From Denitromonas sp. (GTDB taxonomy: Bacteria; Pseudomonadota; Gammaproteobacteria; Burkholderiales; Rhodocyclaceae), in assembly GCF_034676725.1 (NCBI RefSeq), contig NZ_JAUCBR010000004.1, forward strand, positions 4,058,001 through 4,122,000: a stretch of 64,000 bases of DNA. The letters run 5' to 3'. Positions 35,053 to 44,400 of this stretch are shown here, one piece after another; position 1 is the stretch's first letter; each line of letters opens with the position of its first letter. The translations under genes were made by a program, and so were the position numbers. Below the pieces are notes generated by a model. That model worked only from the letters and a program-made list of their open reading frames with translations. It ran no database searches and was not told where the DNA came from.

Positions 35053-36357
35053 ATGACCTATCGCCCCCTCTACGCCCCCGCCACGCTCAGCCTGCACGCC
35101 GGCCAGAGTCCGGACACCGACCACGGCGCCCGCGCCGTCCCGATCCATTTCACCACCAGCTACGTCTTTGCCGATGCCGAACAGGCCGCGGCGCGCTTCA
35201 ACCTGGAGCGCCCCGGGCATGTCTATTCGCGCATTTCGAACCCGACCTGCGCGGTGCTCGAAGAGCGCATCGCCGCGCTCGAAGGCGGCATTGGCGCCAT
35301 CGCCACGGCCAGCGGCCAGGCCGCGCTGCACCTGGCCATCTGCACGCTGACCGGCGCCGGTGGGCATATCGTGGCCTCGCGGGCGCTGTATGGCGGCTCA
35401 CACAACCTGCTGGCCTATACCCTGCCGCGCTTCGGCATCGAGACCACCTTTGTCGATCCGCGCGATGCCGACGCCTGGCGCGCCGCCATCCGTCCCAACA
35501 CCGCGCTGCTATTCGGCGAGTCGCTGGGCAACCCGGGCCTCGATGTGCTCGACATCCCCACGGTTTCGACCATCGGCCATGAACACGGCCTGCCGCTGCT
35601 GGTCGACGCCACCCTGGTCACGCCCTGCCTGCAACAACCCATCGAACTGGGCGCCGACCTGGTCGTACATTCGGCCACCAAGTTCCTCGGCGGCCATGGC
35701 GTGGCCGTGGGCGGTGTGCTGGTCGACGGTGGCCGCTTCGACTGGGAGGCCAGCGGCCGCCACCCGACGCTGACCGAGCCCTACGACGGCTTCCACGGTA
35801 TGGACTTCGCCGAAGAATCGCCGATTGCCGCCTTCCTGCTGCGCGCCCGCCGCGAAGGCCTGCGCGATTTCGGCGCCTGCCTGTCGCCGATGAACGCCTT
35901 CCAGATCCTGCAAGGCATCGAGACCCTACCGCTGCGCATGCGCGCCCATGTGGCCAATGCCGAGGCGCTGGCCGCCCACCTGGCCCAGCACCCCATGGTC
36001 GCACGCGTCGGCTACCCCGGCCTGGCCGACCACCCCGACCACGCCCTCGCCCAGCAGTTGCTGCCGAAAGGCGCCGGCGCGGTGTTCAGCTTCGAGCTCA
36101 AGGGCGGCCGCGCCGCGGGCAAGGCCTTCATCGACGCGCTGCGCGTGTTCTCGCACCTGGCCAACGTCGGCGACGCCAAGTCGCTGGTCATCCACCCCGC
36201 CAGCACCACCCACTTCCGCATGTCGGCCGAGGATCTGGCCGCCGCCGGCATCGGCGAAGGCACCATCCGCCTTTCCGTCGGGCTGGAAGAAGCGAGCGAC
36301 CTCATCGACGATCTCGAACGCGGCCTGCGCGCCGCCGCCAAAGCGGAGGGGCTGTAA
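35053..36357 (+). CDS. O-acetyl/O-succinylhomoserine sulfhydrylase-like PLP enzyme
   Basis: A 434-residue Cys/Met-metabolism PLP enzyme. It begins TLSLHAGQSPDTDHGARAVPIHFTTS in MetY style; HVYSRISNPTCAVLEERIAALEGG binds the cofactor phosphate; the Schiff-base lysine is Lys210 in VVHSATKFLGGHG. The length and the HPASTTHFRMS end fit O-acetylhomoserine sulfhydrylases that fix sulfide into homocysteine. Some proteins in this family use other substrates. The alpha/beta hydrolase ORF starts on its stop codon (TAATG), so they are co-expressed. Confidence 0.88.
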   Translation: MTYRPLYAPATLSLHAGQSPDTDHGARAVPIHFTTSYVFADAEQAAARFNLERPGHVYSRISNPTCAVLEERIAALEGGIGAIATASGQAALHLAICTLTGAGGHIVASRALYGGSHNLLAYTLPRFGIETTFVDPRDADAWRAAIRPNTALLFGESLGNPGLDVLDIPTVSTIGHEHGLPLLVDATLVTPCLQQPIELGADLVVHSATKFLGGHGVAVGGVLVDGGRFDWEASGRHPTLTEPYDGFHGMDFAEESPIAAFLLRARREGLRDFGACLSPMNAFQILQGIETLPLRMRAHVANAEALAAHLAQHPMVARVGYPGLADHPDHALAQQLLPKGAGAVFSFELKGGRAAGKAFIDALRVFSHLANVGDAKSLVIHPASTTHFRMSAEDLAAAGIGEGTIRLSVGLEEASDLIDDLERGLRAAAKAEGL

Positions 36358-37163
36358 TGTCCGCCATCACCAGCGACGCCATCTACGCCTACACCGGCGG
36401 CCGCGCCCCCCTGAGCGGCCAGCCCTGCTTGATTTTCGTGCACGGCGCCGGCCATGACCACAGCGTGTGGAACATGCCGACCCGCCACTTTGCGCACCAC
36501 GGCTTCAACGTGCTCGCACCCGACCTGCCCGGCCACGGACGTTCCGGCGGCGAGGCATTGGGCAGCATCGAGGCGATCGCCGACTGGCTGCTCGACTGGC
36601 TCGACACACGCACCGACGCACCCGTGGTGCTCGTCGGGCACAGCATGGGGTCGCTGGTCGCCCTGCGCGCCGCCGCCCAGCGCCCCGAGCGGATCGCCAA
36701 GCTGGTGCTGGTCGGCAGCGTCATCCCCATGCCCGTCGCCGCCCCATTGCTCGACGCCACGCTGACCGCCCGCGACAAGGCCCACGCCATGATCAACCAG
36801 TGGTCCTACGCCCCGGCCCACCACCTCGGCGCCAGCGCCCAGCCCGGCATGGTGCTGACCGGCGTCAACCAGCGCCTGATGGAGCGCTGCGCGCCCGGCG
36901 TGCTGCACACCGACATGGCCGCCTGCAATGCCTATGTCACCGGCGAGGCCGATGCCGCCCGCATCACCGCCCCCACGCGTCTGATCTGTGGCCAGCGCGA
37001 CCAGATGACCCCGCCCAAGGCCGCCCGGCCCCTGCAGACGGCACTTGCCAAGGTACCCGGCAGTGCGCATATCATCGTTCTGCCGGCCGCCGGCCATGCC
37101 ATGATGGCCGAAGCACCGGATGCCTTTCTTGATGCGCTGCGAGGGTTTATCGTCACACCATAA
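36357..37163 (+). CDS. Alpha/beta hydrolase
   Basis: A 268-residue alpha/beta hydrolase with oxyanion LIFVHGAGHDHSVW, nucleophile elbow VGHSMGSLVAL, the acid in LICGQRDQMTPPKAA and histidine in LPAAGHAMMAEAP. No signal peptide. It starts at the one-base overlap TAATG with the sulfhydrylase gene. The tight link suggests it acts on a thioester or ester of the same pathway, but the substrate cannot be read. Confidence 0.85.
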   Translation: MSAITSDAIYAYTGGRAPLSGQPCLIFVHGAGHDHSVWNMPTRHFAHHGFNVLAPDLPGHGRSGGEALGSIEAIADWLLDWLDTRTDAPVVLVGHSMGSLVALRAAAQRPERIAKLVLVGSVIPMPVAAPLLDATLTARDKAHAMINQWSYAPAHHLGASAQPGMVLTGVNQRLMERCAPGVLHTDMAACNAYVTGEADAARITAPTRLICGQRDQMTPPKAARPLQTALAKVPGSAHIIVLPAAGHAMMAEAPDAFLDALRGFIVTP

Positions 37164-37259
37164 AACGACAATTCGTGACCGAGGTCGCGCCGCACCCGGC
37201 GGCCTCGCCCCCGTTTGCGCTGCCAACACAAACAAGAACCCGACAGGAGACCCCCACAC

Positions 37260-38051
37260 ATGCAGCAGCCGGACGACACCACACAAGCGTCGGACAAACC
37301 GACCTTTCCGACCATCCGCGATGTCAAGGCGGGCTCGCCGTTTCGCTGGTTCGCGCGCGGCTGGGGGGATTTCAAGTCCTGCCCGATTCCGAGTCTGTTC
37401 TACGGATTCTGCTTCGCCGGCATGGGCTTGCTGATCACCTTCGTGTTCGAGCATGCCTACGAGTACACCTCCGGCCTGACCTCGGGCTTCCTGCTGCTCG
37501 GCCCCTTCCTGGCCATGGGCCTCTATGAAATCAGCCGCCGGCGCGAGCTCGGCCAGACGTGCTCATTGGGGCCAACAATGACCGTGTGGCGGCGCAACGC
37601 CGGCAATATCGGCATCTTCGCCGTGGTCCTGGGCGTGGTCTTCCTGGTCTGGGCGCGCGCCTCGCTGATCGTCTTCGCGCTGTTCTACACCAATGAAATG
37701 CCCAATCTCACCGGCTTCCTGCAACAGCTGCTGAGCCTCGAGAACCTCGAATTCCTGATGGTCTATTTCGCCGTCGGCCTGATCTTTGCCACGCTGGTTT
37801 TCGCGGTCAGCGTGGTGTCGATTCCGCTCATGCTCGACCGCGACCAGGACGCCATCTCGGCCATGCTGGCCAGCGTCGGCGCCCTGGCCCGGAACCCCGG
37901 CGCAATGATCACCTGGGCCGTCTGCATTGTCGCGGCAACGCTGATCGGCTTCATGACCTTCCACATCGGACTGGCAATCATGATGCCGCTGGTCGGCCAC
38001 GCCACCTGGCATGCCTACCGCGACCTGATCGAACCGCTAGACAAGCCCTGA
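37260..38051 (+). CDS. DUF2189 family integral membrane protein
   Basis: A 263-residue protein with a polar N-terminus (about 45 residues) and about six hydrophobic segments. RDVKAGSPFRWFARGWGDF and GPFLAMGLYEISRRRELGQ are the DUF2189 signature, a family often found with cytochrome oxidase or copper genes elsewhere. AGGAG lies upstream of the ATG at 37260. No function is established. It overlaps the converging EEP gene by 15 bases. Confidence 0.82.
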   Translation: MQQPDDTTQASDKPTFPTIRDVKAGSPFRWFARGWGDFKSCPIPSLFYGFCFAGMGLLITFVFEHAYEYTSGLTSGFLLLGPFLAMGLYEISRRRELGQTCSLGPTMTVWRRNAGNIGIFAVVLGVVFLVWARASLIVFALFYTNEMPNLTGFLQQLLSLENLEFLMVYFAVGLIFATLVFAVSVVSIPLMLDRDQDAISAMLASVGALARNPGAMITWAVCIVAATLIGFMTFHIGLAIMMPLVGHATWHAYRDLIEPLDKP

Positions 38052-38903
38052 CAGGTCGAGGTCGATCCGCACCGGCTGGTGGTCCGACGCCGCCGTGTCG
38101 GCGTCATAGCTCAGCGCGCGGACGGCCGGCGCCAGCGCTTGCGAGACAAAGACGTAGTCGCAACAGAACGCATGGTCCGGCCAGTCCGCTCCATGCAGCC
38201 CGACGCTGGGCGGATGCGGCGTGTCGGCGTTCAGGACGCGCCAGGCATCGAGCCAGGGCACTGCGCTGCCAGCCGTGTCGGTGATTGCCGCCCAGGCCGG
38301 CCCATCGGGCTCGCAGTTGAAATCCCCACACACCAGGGCGGCCGCCGGCATCGGCGGTCGCGCAAATGGTCCGTTTTTCTCGCGCGCAGGCACCGGCAAG
38401 GCGGCAACAGCGGCCACCTCGGCCTGCCGGCGCTGCAGCCAGCGTGCCTGCACCAGTCGCTGTCCGGGCGCGTAGTACTCCAGATGCGTCGTCAGCACCC
38501 GCAGCGCCGGCCCCGCCGGGGAAACCACCACCGCCTCGATGCAGCCACGCTGCATGTTCGGCACGCCGGCCTCCGGCGGTGCCGGCAGCAGATGGCGGTA
38601 GACGGCGCCAACGGGCAGGCGCGACAGGATCAGGTTGCCAAAGCACTGGCGGTCGCCGTCACGGCCGGGGACATCGACCGCCGGGCCGTAGATCATCGAA
38701 TACCCCGGAAATGCGGCCGCCAGCCGTGCCGGTCCGTCCTCGCCCTGCCCGCCCGCCAGCCCGTCGAAGCGGCTGGCCACCTCCTGCAGGCAGATCACGT
38801 CTACCGGGCCCAGGGCATGGATTCTGTCGGTGATTCGTGACAGATTCACCACCCCGTCCGCACCTCGCCCCCACTGGATATTCCAACTAATGACGCGCAT
38901 CAC
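38037..38903 (-). CDS. Endonuclease/exonuclease/phosphatase family protein (cytosolic)
   Basis: A 288-residue EEP-fold protein with RVISWNIQWGRG, VICLQEVASRF, LRVLTTHLEYYAPGQR, ALVCGDFNCEP and ASDHQPVRIDLDL. These are the divalent-metal and catalytic motifs of the DNase I-like fold. There is no signal peptide, unlike the PEP-CTERM relative at 26078. It starts GTG-ATG; the ribosome site GAGG suits either. The substrate, nucleic acid or phosphoester, is unknown. Confidence 0.85.
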   Translation of the reverse strand: MMRVISWNIQWGRGADGVVNLSRITDRIHALGPVDVICLQEVASRFDGLAGGQGEDGPARLAAAFPGYSMIYGPAVDVPGRDGDRQCFGNLILSRLPVGAVYRHLLPAPPEAGVPNMQRGCIEAVVVSPAGPALRVLTTHLEYYAPGQRLVQARWLQRRQAEVAAVAALPVPAREKNGPFARPPMPAAALVCGDFNCEPDGPAWAAITDTAGSAVPWLDAWRVLNADTPHPPSVGLHGADWPDHAFCCDYVFVSQALAPAVRALSYDADTAASDHQPVRIDLDLSGLV

Positions 38904-38985
38904 GTTTTTCCTCGTCCGGTCATGACAAAATCACCGCACCCCAAGCTTCCTGCCACCGCATCGGTGGCGTCCAAGCGTTGACCTG

Positions 38986-40584
38986 ATGCCCAGACTCCCT
39001 TTCCTGCGATGGAACGGCCCGGCGTGGATCCTGCCCCACCGGGACGGCGGACCGGCGCACGCCGATCCGCTGGCCGAGCTCGAGCACTGGATCGGGCAAC
39101 TGCCGCCGCGCCTGCCGCTGACCCGGGCCCGCATGCTTGGCGCGCGCCTGAAGACCATGCTCGAGAGCGACATCAAGGTTCGCGTCCGGCTCAAGATGCT
39201 GGGGCTGATCGACGACGCCACGCTGCGCCTGAGCAGCGAGATCGAGGCGCAGCTCAACATGGCTACGCTACCGCTGACCCGGCGACTCCACAACCCGCTC
39301 GTCGCCACGCTCGGCGTGCTCAAGTTGCTGTGCGAGGCCTACCTCGCCCTGGCCGAACAGCTCTCGCAGCGCTGGGTGCGCTTTACCGTGACCCGGCCGC
39401 TGCGCCAGGCCATCGAGCGCGGCACCATGCTGGCGACCCACCGCCTGTCGCTCACCCACCGCGCCTACGCCATCGGCAACTCCGCGACCTGGCAGCAGCT
39501 CTACACCTTCCACCGCCTGGCCCGCCAGCACGGCTTTGCCGACGAACGCCCCAACACCGGCGGACTCGCCCAGTCGATCGCCGACCACTACGCGCAGGCC
39601 ATCCTGCTCGCCGCCGCCGACCCCACGGCGATCGCCCTCGGCGACCTCGACCGGGTCCGCTTCTACCTCCAGCGCCATGTCCGCCACTGCCGCTTCATGA
39701 TCGCCGGCAAGGACGCCGAAGCGCTGCAGGCCCAGGCGCAGGGGCTCTACGTGATCGGCGCCAGCGCCCAGCCGCCGCTCGCCCTGACCCGCTACCGCGC
39801 GCCGCTCAAGCCCGAGCAGTGCCTGCTCGACTGCCGCGAGATGCTCAGCAAGCTGCAGGCGCAGATCGACGGCCTGCGCCTCGGCGTGGTGCCCGCCCGC
39901 CTTGGCCTGCCCATCGTCGCCCGCCAGCGCCGCTACGTCGCCATGCTCGAGACCCTGCATGCGCACTGGGCCCACCCAAGGTCGCGCGGCCACGGGCGCA
40001 CCCGCTTCCTGCCGCGCGCCGACCTGGTGTCCGGTTTCAACGCCATCCGTCCCTTCGTGGCCAGCGCGGCGCTGCATCGGCGCAGCGACGAAGCGGGCGC
40101 CACGGTCGATCGCGCGGACCTGAACGCGCGCACCAGCGAATGGGGCATTGTTGACGAGAGCCCCGGCGGCTTCGGCCTGCGCTACCTGCGCGGCCAGACG
40201 CAGTACATCCAGGTCGGCGAGGTGGTCGCCCTGCGGCCGCATGAACGGGCGGCGGTACTCGTCGGCGTGACCCGGCGCATGGTCAACCGGAAGAGCAGCG
40301 ATTTTGACATCGGCATCGAAATACTGGCCGCCTCAGCCATCCCCACCACCGTCATCCTGCCGGCGGCCGAACTCCAGCTGCGACCCCGCGTGCCGGTGCT
40401 GCTGCTGGCCAAGCTGCCCATGCTCGGCGGCCGGCCCGGCCTGCTTGCGCCGACGGGCGAAGTACCGCCGGGCACCCGCATCACCCTCCAGCAACATGGC
40501 CAGCGCCTGATCCTGAAAGCCGGGGTGTCGCTCGAAAAGCTCGCCGGCGTCGAGATCATCCCGCTGTATCGCAGCGACACGTAG
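38986..40584 (+). CDS. Large hypothetical protein with C-terminal PilZ-like domain
   Basis: The 532-residue protein has no signal peptide or membrane helix. About 1-370 is helical, rich in Leu, Arg and Ala, and matches no family I know. From about residue 385, TSEWGIVDESPGGFGLRY followed by VGEVVALRPHE looks like the second PilZ motif ([DN]xSxxG) and strand, the c-di-GMP-binding fold. An RxxxR motif at the right distance is not clear (arginines occur in VDRADLNARTSE). It may be a c-di-GMP effector or a degenerate PilZ protein. Upstream it diverges from the EEP gene. Confidence 0.6.
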   Translation: MPRLPFLRWNGPAWILPHRDGGPAHADPLAELEHWIGQLPPRLPLTRARMLGARLKTMLESDIKVRVRLKMLGLIDDATLRLSSEIEAQLNMATLPLTRRLHNPLVATLGVLKLLCEAYLALAEQLSQRWVRFTVTRPLRQAIERGTMLATHRLSLTHRAYAIGNSATWQQLYTFHRLARQHGFADERPNTGGLAQSIADHYAQAILLAAADPTAIALGDLDRVRFYLQRHVRHCRFMIAGKDAEALQAQAQGLYVIGASAQPPLALTRYRAPLKPEQCLLDCREMLSKLQAQIDGLRLGVVPARLGLPIVARQRRYVAMLETLHAHWAHPRSRGHGRTRFLPRADLVSGFNAIRPFVASAALHRRSDEAGATVDRADLNARTSEWGIVDESPGGFGLRYLRGQTQYIQVGEVVALRPHERAAVLVGVTRRMVNRKSSDFDIGIEILAASAIPTTVILPAAELQLRPRVPVLLLAKLPMLGGRPGLLAPTGEVPPGTRITLQQHGQRLILKAGVSLEKLAGVEIIPLYRSDT

Positions 40585-40654
40585 CGGCGCCTTCGGCTTG
40601 TCGGCACGGTGCGAATGCTCGACAATTGCCCGTTCCCCCAACGCCGCCGCCCTC

Positions 40655-41572
40655 ATGCCAGAACACGGCCACCATCATGGACACTCTCACGGTCATGCGG
40701 CCGGCAGCACCGCCCTGCTGCTGGCGCTGTGCCTGACCCTCGGCTTTTCGCTGGTCGAAGCGCTGGCCGGCTGGTGGGCCGGCTCGCTGGCCCTGCTCGG
40801 CGACGCCGGCCACATGCTGACCGACAGCGTGGCCCTGGCACTGGCAGCCTTCGCCGCGCGCATTTCACAACGCCCGCCCAGCCAGCGCCTGACCTACGGC
40901 CTCGGCCGCATGGAGGCCATCGCCGCGCTGATCAACGGCCTGCTGATGCTTGCGGTGGTTGCCGCCATCGTCTGGCATGCCATCGAGCGCTTGCTGGCGC
41001 CACAAGTCGTCGCTGGCGGCGCAGTGACCGTCGTGGCCCTGATCGGTCTGGGCATCAACCTGGTCGCCGCCTGGCTGCTCAGCCGCGGCGGCAGCGACCT
41101 CAACACCCGCGCCGCCCTGCTCCACGTAATGGGCGACGTGCTCGGCTCGGTGGCCGCACTGGCCGCCGGCATCATCATTCAGCTCACCGGCTGGATGCCC
41201 ATCGATCCGCTGCTGTCGGTGCTGATCTGCGGGCTGATCCTGTCCTCCACGCTCGGCTTGCTGCGCCAGGTCTTCACCACCCTGCTCGAAGGCGTCCCCG
41301 AGTCCTTGTCGCTGCCCGAGGTCGGACGGACCATGGCGGCAGTCGACGGCGTCGGCTCGGTGCACGACCTGCATATCTGGAGCCTCGGCGCCGGACGCAC
41401 CGCACTGACGGCCCATGTGGTGATTGCCAACGCCAGCGACTGGCCAGCGGTGCTGCACCGCCTGCAATCGACGCTGCAGTCCGATTTCGGCATTGCACAC
41501 GCCACCTTGCAGCCGGAGCTGCCACGCACCGAGCCCATCGTGTTCAAGCGCAAGCTCGGCGAGCGCGGTTAA
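40655..41572 (+). CDS. Cation diffusion facilitator (zinc/cobalt efflux)
   Basis: A 305-residue CDF exporter. The N-terminus is histidine-rich (MPEHGHHHGHSHGH), six membrane segments follow, and the transport-site motifs are GDAGHMLTDSVAL and HVMGDVLGS (HxxxD twice), the pattern of ZitB/CzcD zinc exporters. The cytoplasmic C-terminal domain includes VHDLHIWSLGAGRTALTAHV. It should expel Zn(II) and related ions by proton exchange. The start at 40655 puts the His-rich stretch first; 19 upstream open codons are ignored. Confidence 0.93.
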   Translation: MPEHGHHHGHSHGHAAGSTALLLALCLTLGFSLVEALAGWWAGSLALLGDAGHMLTDSVALALAAFAARISQRPPSQRLTYGLGRMEAIAALINGLLMLAVVAAIVWHAIERLLAPQVVAGGAVTVVALIGLGINLVAAWLLSRGGSDLNTRAALLHVMGDVLGSVAALAAGIIIQLTGWMPIDPLLSVLICGLILSSTLGLLRQVFTTLLEGVPESLSLPEVGRTMAAVDGVGSVHDLHIWSLGAGRTALTAHVVIANASDWPAVLHRLQSTLQSDFGIAHATLQPELPRTEPIVFKRKLGERG

Positions 41573-41628
41573 AGATTGCCCCCCACGAACCGATAGGACA
41601 GGCAAGAGCCGCCAGAAAAAGACGCATC

Positions 41629-42483
41629 ATGCACAGTGCCCTGGAAATCGTCGCTTCGGTCGACCGCCTCAAGAGCCTGCCGGCGGTCTACCACCGTATC
41701 CGGGCGGAGCTCGAATCGCCCGAGGGGTCGCTCACCGAGATCGCGCGCCTGATCACCCACGACGGGGTGATGACCGGCCGCGTGCTGCAGGTGATCAACA
41801 GCCCGCTGTACGGGTTCTCCGGCAAGATCGACAGCGTCATGCGGGCCGTGCAGCTGCTCGGCATGCAGCAGGTCCACGACCTGGTGCTGGCTACCGCGGT
41901 CAGCGAGGCCTTCGACGGTGTGCACGCCGAGCGCATGAACATGCGCCTGTTCTGGCGCCAGAGCGTCCTGCGCGGCCTCGCGGCCCGCGTCATCGCCCGC
42001 CACTGTGGCCTGCTCGACGCCGAACGCATGTTCGTCATCGGCCTGCTCGCCGACCTGGGCCATCTGGTGATGTATCTCACGCTGCCGGAAAAAACCGAAC
42101 AGGCCCAGCAGGAAAGCGACAACACGGATTGCCCCTTGCACGAGATCGAACGCCGGCTGATCGGCGCCGACTACGCCGAAGTGGGCGGTGCCTTGCTGGA
42201 CAGCTGGCAGCTGCCGCTCGGTTTTGCCTCGGCGGTGGCCGGCCAGCACACACCGTGCACGGCCGGCGCGCACAACTTCGAGGCGGCCATCCTGTCGCTG
42301 GCCAACCGCATCGCCGATGCCGACCGGCGCGGGCTATCGAGCGACGAGGCCGCCAGCCGGGTTGACTCGTCGATCTGGCCCCACCTGGACCTCAACCCCG
42401 ACGCGATGGGCGAGATCCGCGAAGAGGCCGAGCTCAACCTCGCCGCGGTCACCGCCCTGTTCTTTCCGCGTCATCACGGCTGA
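41629..42483 (+). CDS. HDOD domain signal-transduction protein
   Basis: A 284-residue single-domain HDOD protein. It starts near LKSLPAVYHRIRAELESPEGS, contains the HDOD patterns GRVLQVINSPLYGFSGKIDSV and AVQLLGMQQVHDLVLATA, and then the HD-like part with RMFVIGLLADLGHLVMY. HDOD proteins resemble HD-GYP proteins but usually lack activity and act as adaptors in c-di-GMP, chemotaxis or stress circuits. It converges on hoxW with ten bases of overlap. Confidence 0.88.
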   Translation: MHSALEIVASVDRLKSLPAVYHRIRAELESPEGSLTEIARLITHDGVMTGRVLQVINSPLYGFSGKIDSVMRAVQLLGMQQVHDLVLATAVSEAFDGVHAERMNMRLFWRQSVLRGLAARVIARHCGLLDAERMFVIGLLADLGHLVMYLTLPEKTEQAQQESDNTDCPLHEIERRLIGADYAEVGGALLDSWQLPLGFASAVAGQHTPCTAGAHNFEAAILSLANRIADADRRGLSSDEAASRVDSSIWPHLDLNPDAMGEIREEAELNLAAVTALFFPRHHG

Positions 42484-42929
42484 TACGCCACCGAGCGCGC
42501 ATCCAGCCACGCACGCAGCTGCGCCCAAGCCGTTTCCACACGCGACCGGGCCTGGCTGCTGAGCGGCGCCCCCAGCGAAAAATCCTCGCCACGCACGCTC
42601 AGCAGCCAGCTCGGCGGCGGCGTCCGGCCAATCTGCAGGCTCACCCGCAACACTTCGGCTGGGGTCAAGGCATGCGACTGCACCGTCACCGCGTCCGCCG
42701 GCTGCAGCGGCGCGAGCCGCACGGCCTCACCCTGGCTCAGATGGGCGTCGATGAACAGCGCCGCGTCGGCATCGGCCAGATCGAGCGCATGCTCGACCTG
42801 AAACTGGAAGGCATCGACCAGCACCACCGCCGGCAAGGACAGCGCTGCCAGTCGTGCCAGCAGCGCCGGGCCGATGCCGTCGTCGCCGCGCGCATCGTTG
42901 CCGGCGGCCAGCACCACGATCCGGCTCAC
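42474..42929 (-). CDS. hoxW: Hydrogenase maturation protease for HoxH
   Basis: The 151-residue protein begins RIVVLAAGNDARGDDGIGPALL, the M52/HybD-type protease motif in which an aspartate and later histidine bind nickel, and continues VLVDAFQFQVEHALDL and FIDAHLSQG. It clips the C-terminal tail of the large subunit after nickel insertion. The GTG start at 42929 overlaps the hoxH stop by four bases (GTGA), so expression is coupled. HoxW is the usual last gene in hox operons of this type. Confidence 0.88.
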   Translation of the reverse strand: MSRIVVLAAGNDARGDDGIGPALLARLAALSLPAVVLVDAFQFQVEHALDLADADAALFIDAHLSQGEAVRLAPLQPADAVTVQSHALTPAEVLRVSLQIGRTPPPSWLLSVRGEDFSLGAPLSSQARSRVETAWAQLRAWLDARSVAYQP

Positions 42930-44398
42930 CCGTTGCGCACCCGTTGATCGACGCAAGCGCCACCGGCATCGACCACCGTCACCACCAGCGGCATTTTTCC
43001 GAGCGCATGGGTAGCGCACGACAGGCACGGATCGTAGGCGCGGATCGCCACCTCGATGTGATTGAGCAGGCTGTCGGTCAGCGTCTTGCCGTTGAAGTCC
43101 TGCCGCGCCACTTCGCGCACCGCACGGTTCATGGCCTCGTTGTTGTGGGTGGTCGACACGATCAGGTTGCACCAGCGCACCAGATCGTCCTCGCCCACCC
43201 AGTAGTGGTGGATCAGCGTGCCGCGCGGCGCCTCGATCACGCCCACGCCGGCAGCGGCCCGCGGCCCCTCGGCCATGCGTTCACCGCCGGTCAGATCCGG
43301 GTCGGGCAGCAGGTCGCGGATCACCTCGGCGGCATGCAGCATCTCGATCATGCGCGCCCAGTGGTAGGCCAGCGGCGCGTGCAGCAGCGCGCCGGCACCA
43401 TACGCCCGGAACGCGCGGCGCTCGGCCTCGGCCAGCGGGGTGGGAATGAAATCGCAGTTCTGCACCCGCGCCAGCGGCCCGACCTTGTACCAGCCCGCCT
43501 CCGGCCCCAGGTCGGTCACGTAGGGGAACTTCATGTAGCTCCACGGCTTGACCGCCTCGGTGATGAAGTCCATGTAGGTATGGCTCGGCACGCCATCGCG
43601 CAGCACCGTCCCGTCCGCCCCGCGCAGGCGCAGCTGCCCGTCGTAGAGGTCCATGGCGCCGTCGGCGCGCACCAGGCTCATCAACGACGAGGGCACCGCG
43701 CCGAAGCGGTCGTACAGCGCCGGATCAGCGGTGTGCAATTTGCGCACCAATGCCACCGCCGCCTGCGACCAGGCGACCATGGTGTCCGCCTCGGCCAGCA
43801 GGGCGTCGCGATCGGTCGCCGACAGGTGGCGGTTGATGCCCCCCGGCACCGCGGCCGTGCCATGGATGCGCTTGCCCGCCGTGGCGGCGATCACCTGCTG
43901 GCCGAAACGCCGCAGCCCCACCCCCTGGCGGGCAATATCGGGGTGTGCCGCGATCACGCCGGCAATATTGCGCTGGGCCACCGGGGCATCGAAGCCGAAC
44001 AGCAGGTCGGGCGAGGCCAGATGAAAGAAATGCAACGCGTGGCTTTGCAGGATCTGGCCGTAGTGCATCAACCGGCGCATCTTGTCGGCCGTGGCGGTCA
44101 CCGGCACCGCACCGACCACATAGTCGAGCGCCTTGGCCGCCGCCAGATGGTGGCTGACCGGGCAGATGCCGCACAGCCGCTGCACCATTACCGGCACCTC
44201 CCAGTACGGCCGCCCCTCGATGAAGGCTTCAAAACCGCGGAACTCGACAATATGCAGGCGCGCCTCATGCACCTGCCCGGCATCGTCAAGCAACAAGGTG
44301 ACCTTGCCATGGCCTTCGACCCGCGAGATCGGGTCGATCGCGACCCGGCGAAGCGTTTCTCGGTTGGTGGCGGTTTCGAGATCGGAACGCATGGGCAT
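42926..44398 (-). CDS. hoxH: NAD-reducing [NiFe] hydrogenase large subunit HoxH
   Basis: HoxH holds the Ni-Fe(CN)2CO site of the group 3d bidirectional hydrogenase. At 490 residues it has the usual length. The N-terminal ligand motif is RLCGICPVSHH and the C-terminal one is DPCLSCATHALG, giving four cysteines. Behind the final His is a tail of about 24 residues (KMPLVVTVVDAGG and on) that HoxW should remove. IDPISRVEGHGKV near the start is the family hallmark. hoxY ends two bases upstream. Confidence 0.95.
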   Translation of the reverse strand: MPMRSDLETATNRETLRRVAIDPISRVEGHGKVTLLLDDAGQVHEARLHIVEFRGFEAFIEGRPYWEVPVMVQRLCGICPVSHHLAAAKALDYVVGAVPVTATADKMRRLMHYGQILQSHALHFFHLASPDLLFGFDAPVAQRNIAGVIAAHPDIARQGVGLRRFGQQVIAATAGKRIHGTAAVPGGINRHLSATDRDALLAEADTMVAWSQAAVALVRKLHTADPALYDRFGAVPSSLMSLVRADGAMDLYDGQLRLRGADGTVLRDGVPSHTYMDFITEAVKPWSYMKFPYVTDLGPEAGWYKVGPLARVQNCDFIPTPLAEAERRAFRAYGAGALLHAPLAYHWARMIEMLHAAEVIRDLLPDPDLTGGERMAEGPRAAAGVGVIEAPRGTLIHHYWVGEDDLVRWCNLIVSTTHNNEAMNRAVREVARQDFNGKTLTDSLLNHIEVAIRAYDPCLSCATHALGKMPLVVTVVDAGGACVDQRVRNG

Positions 44399-44400
44399 GC

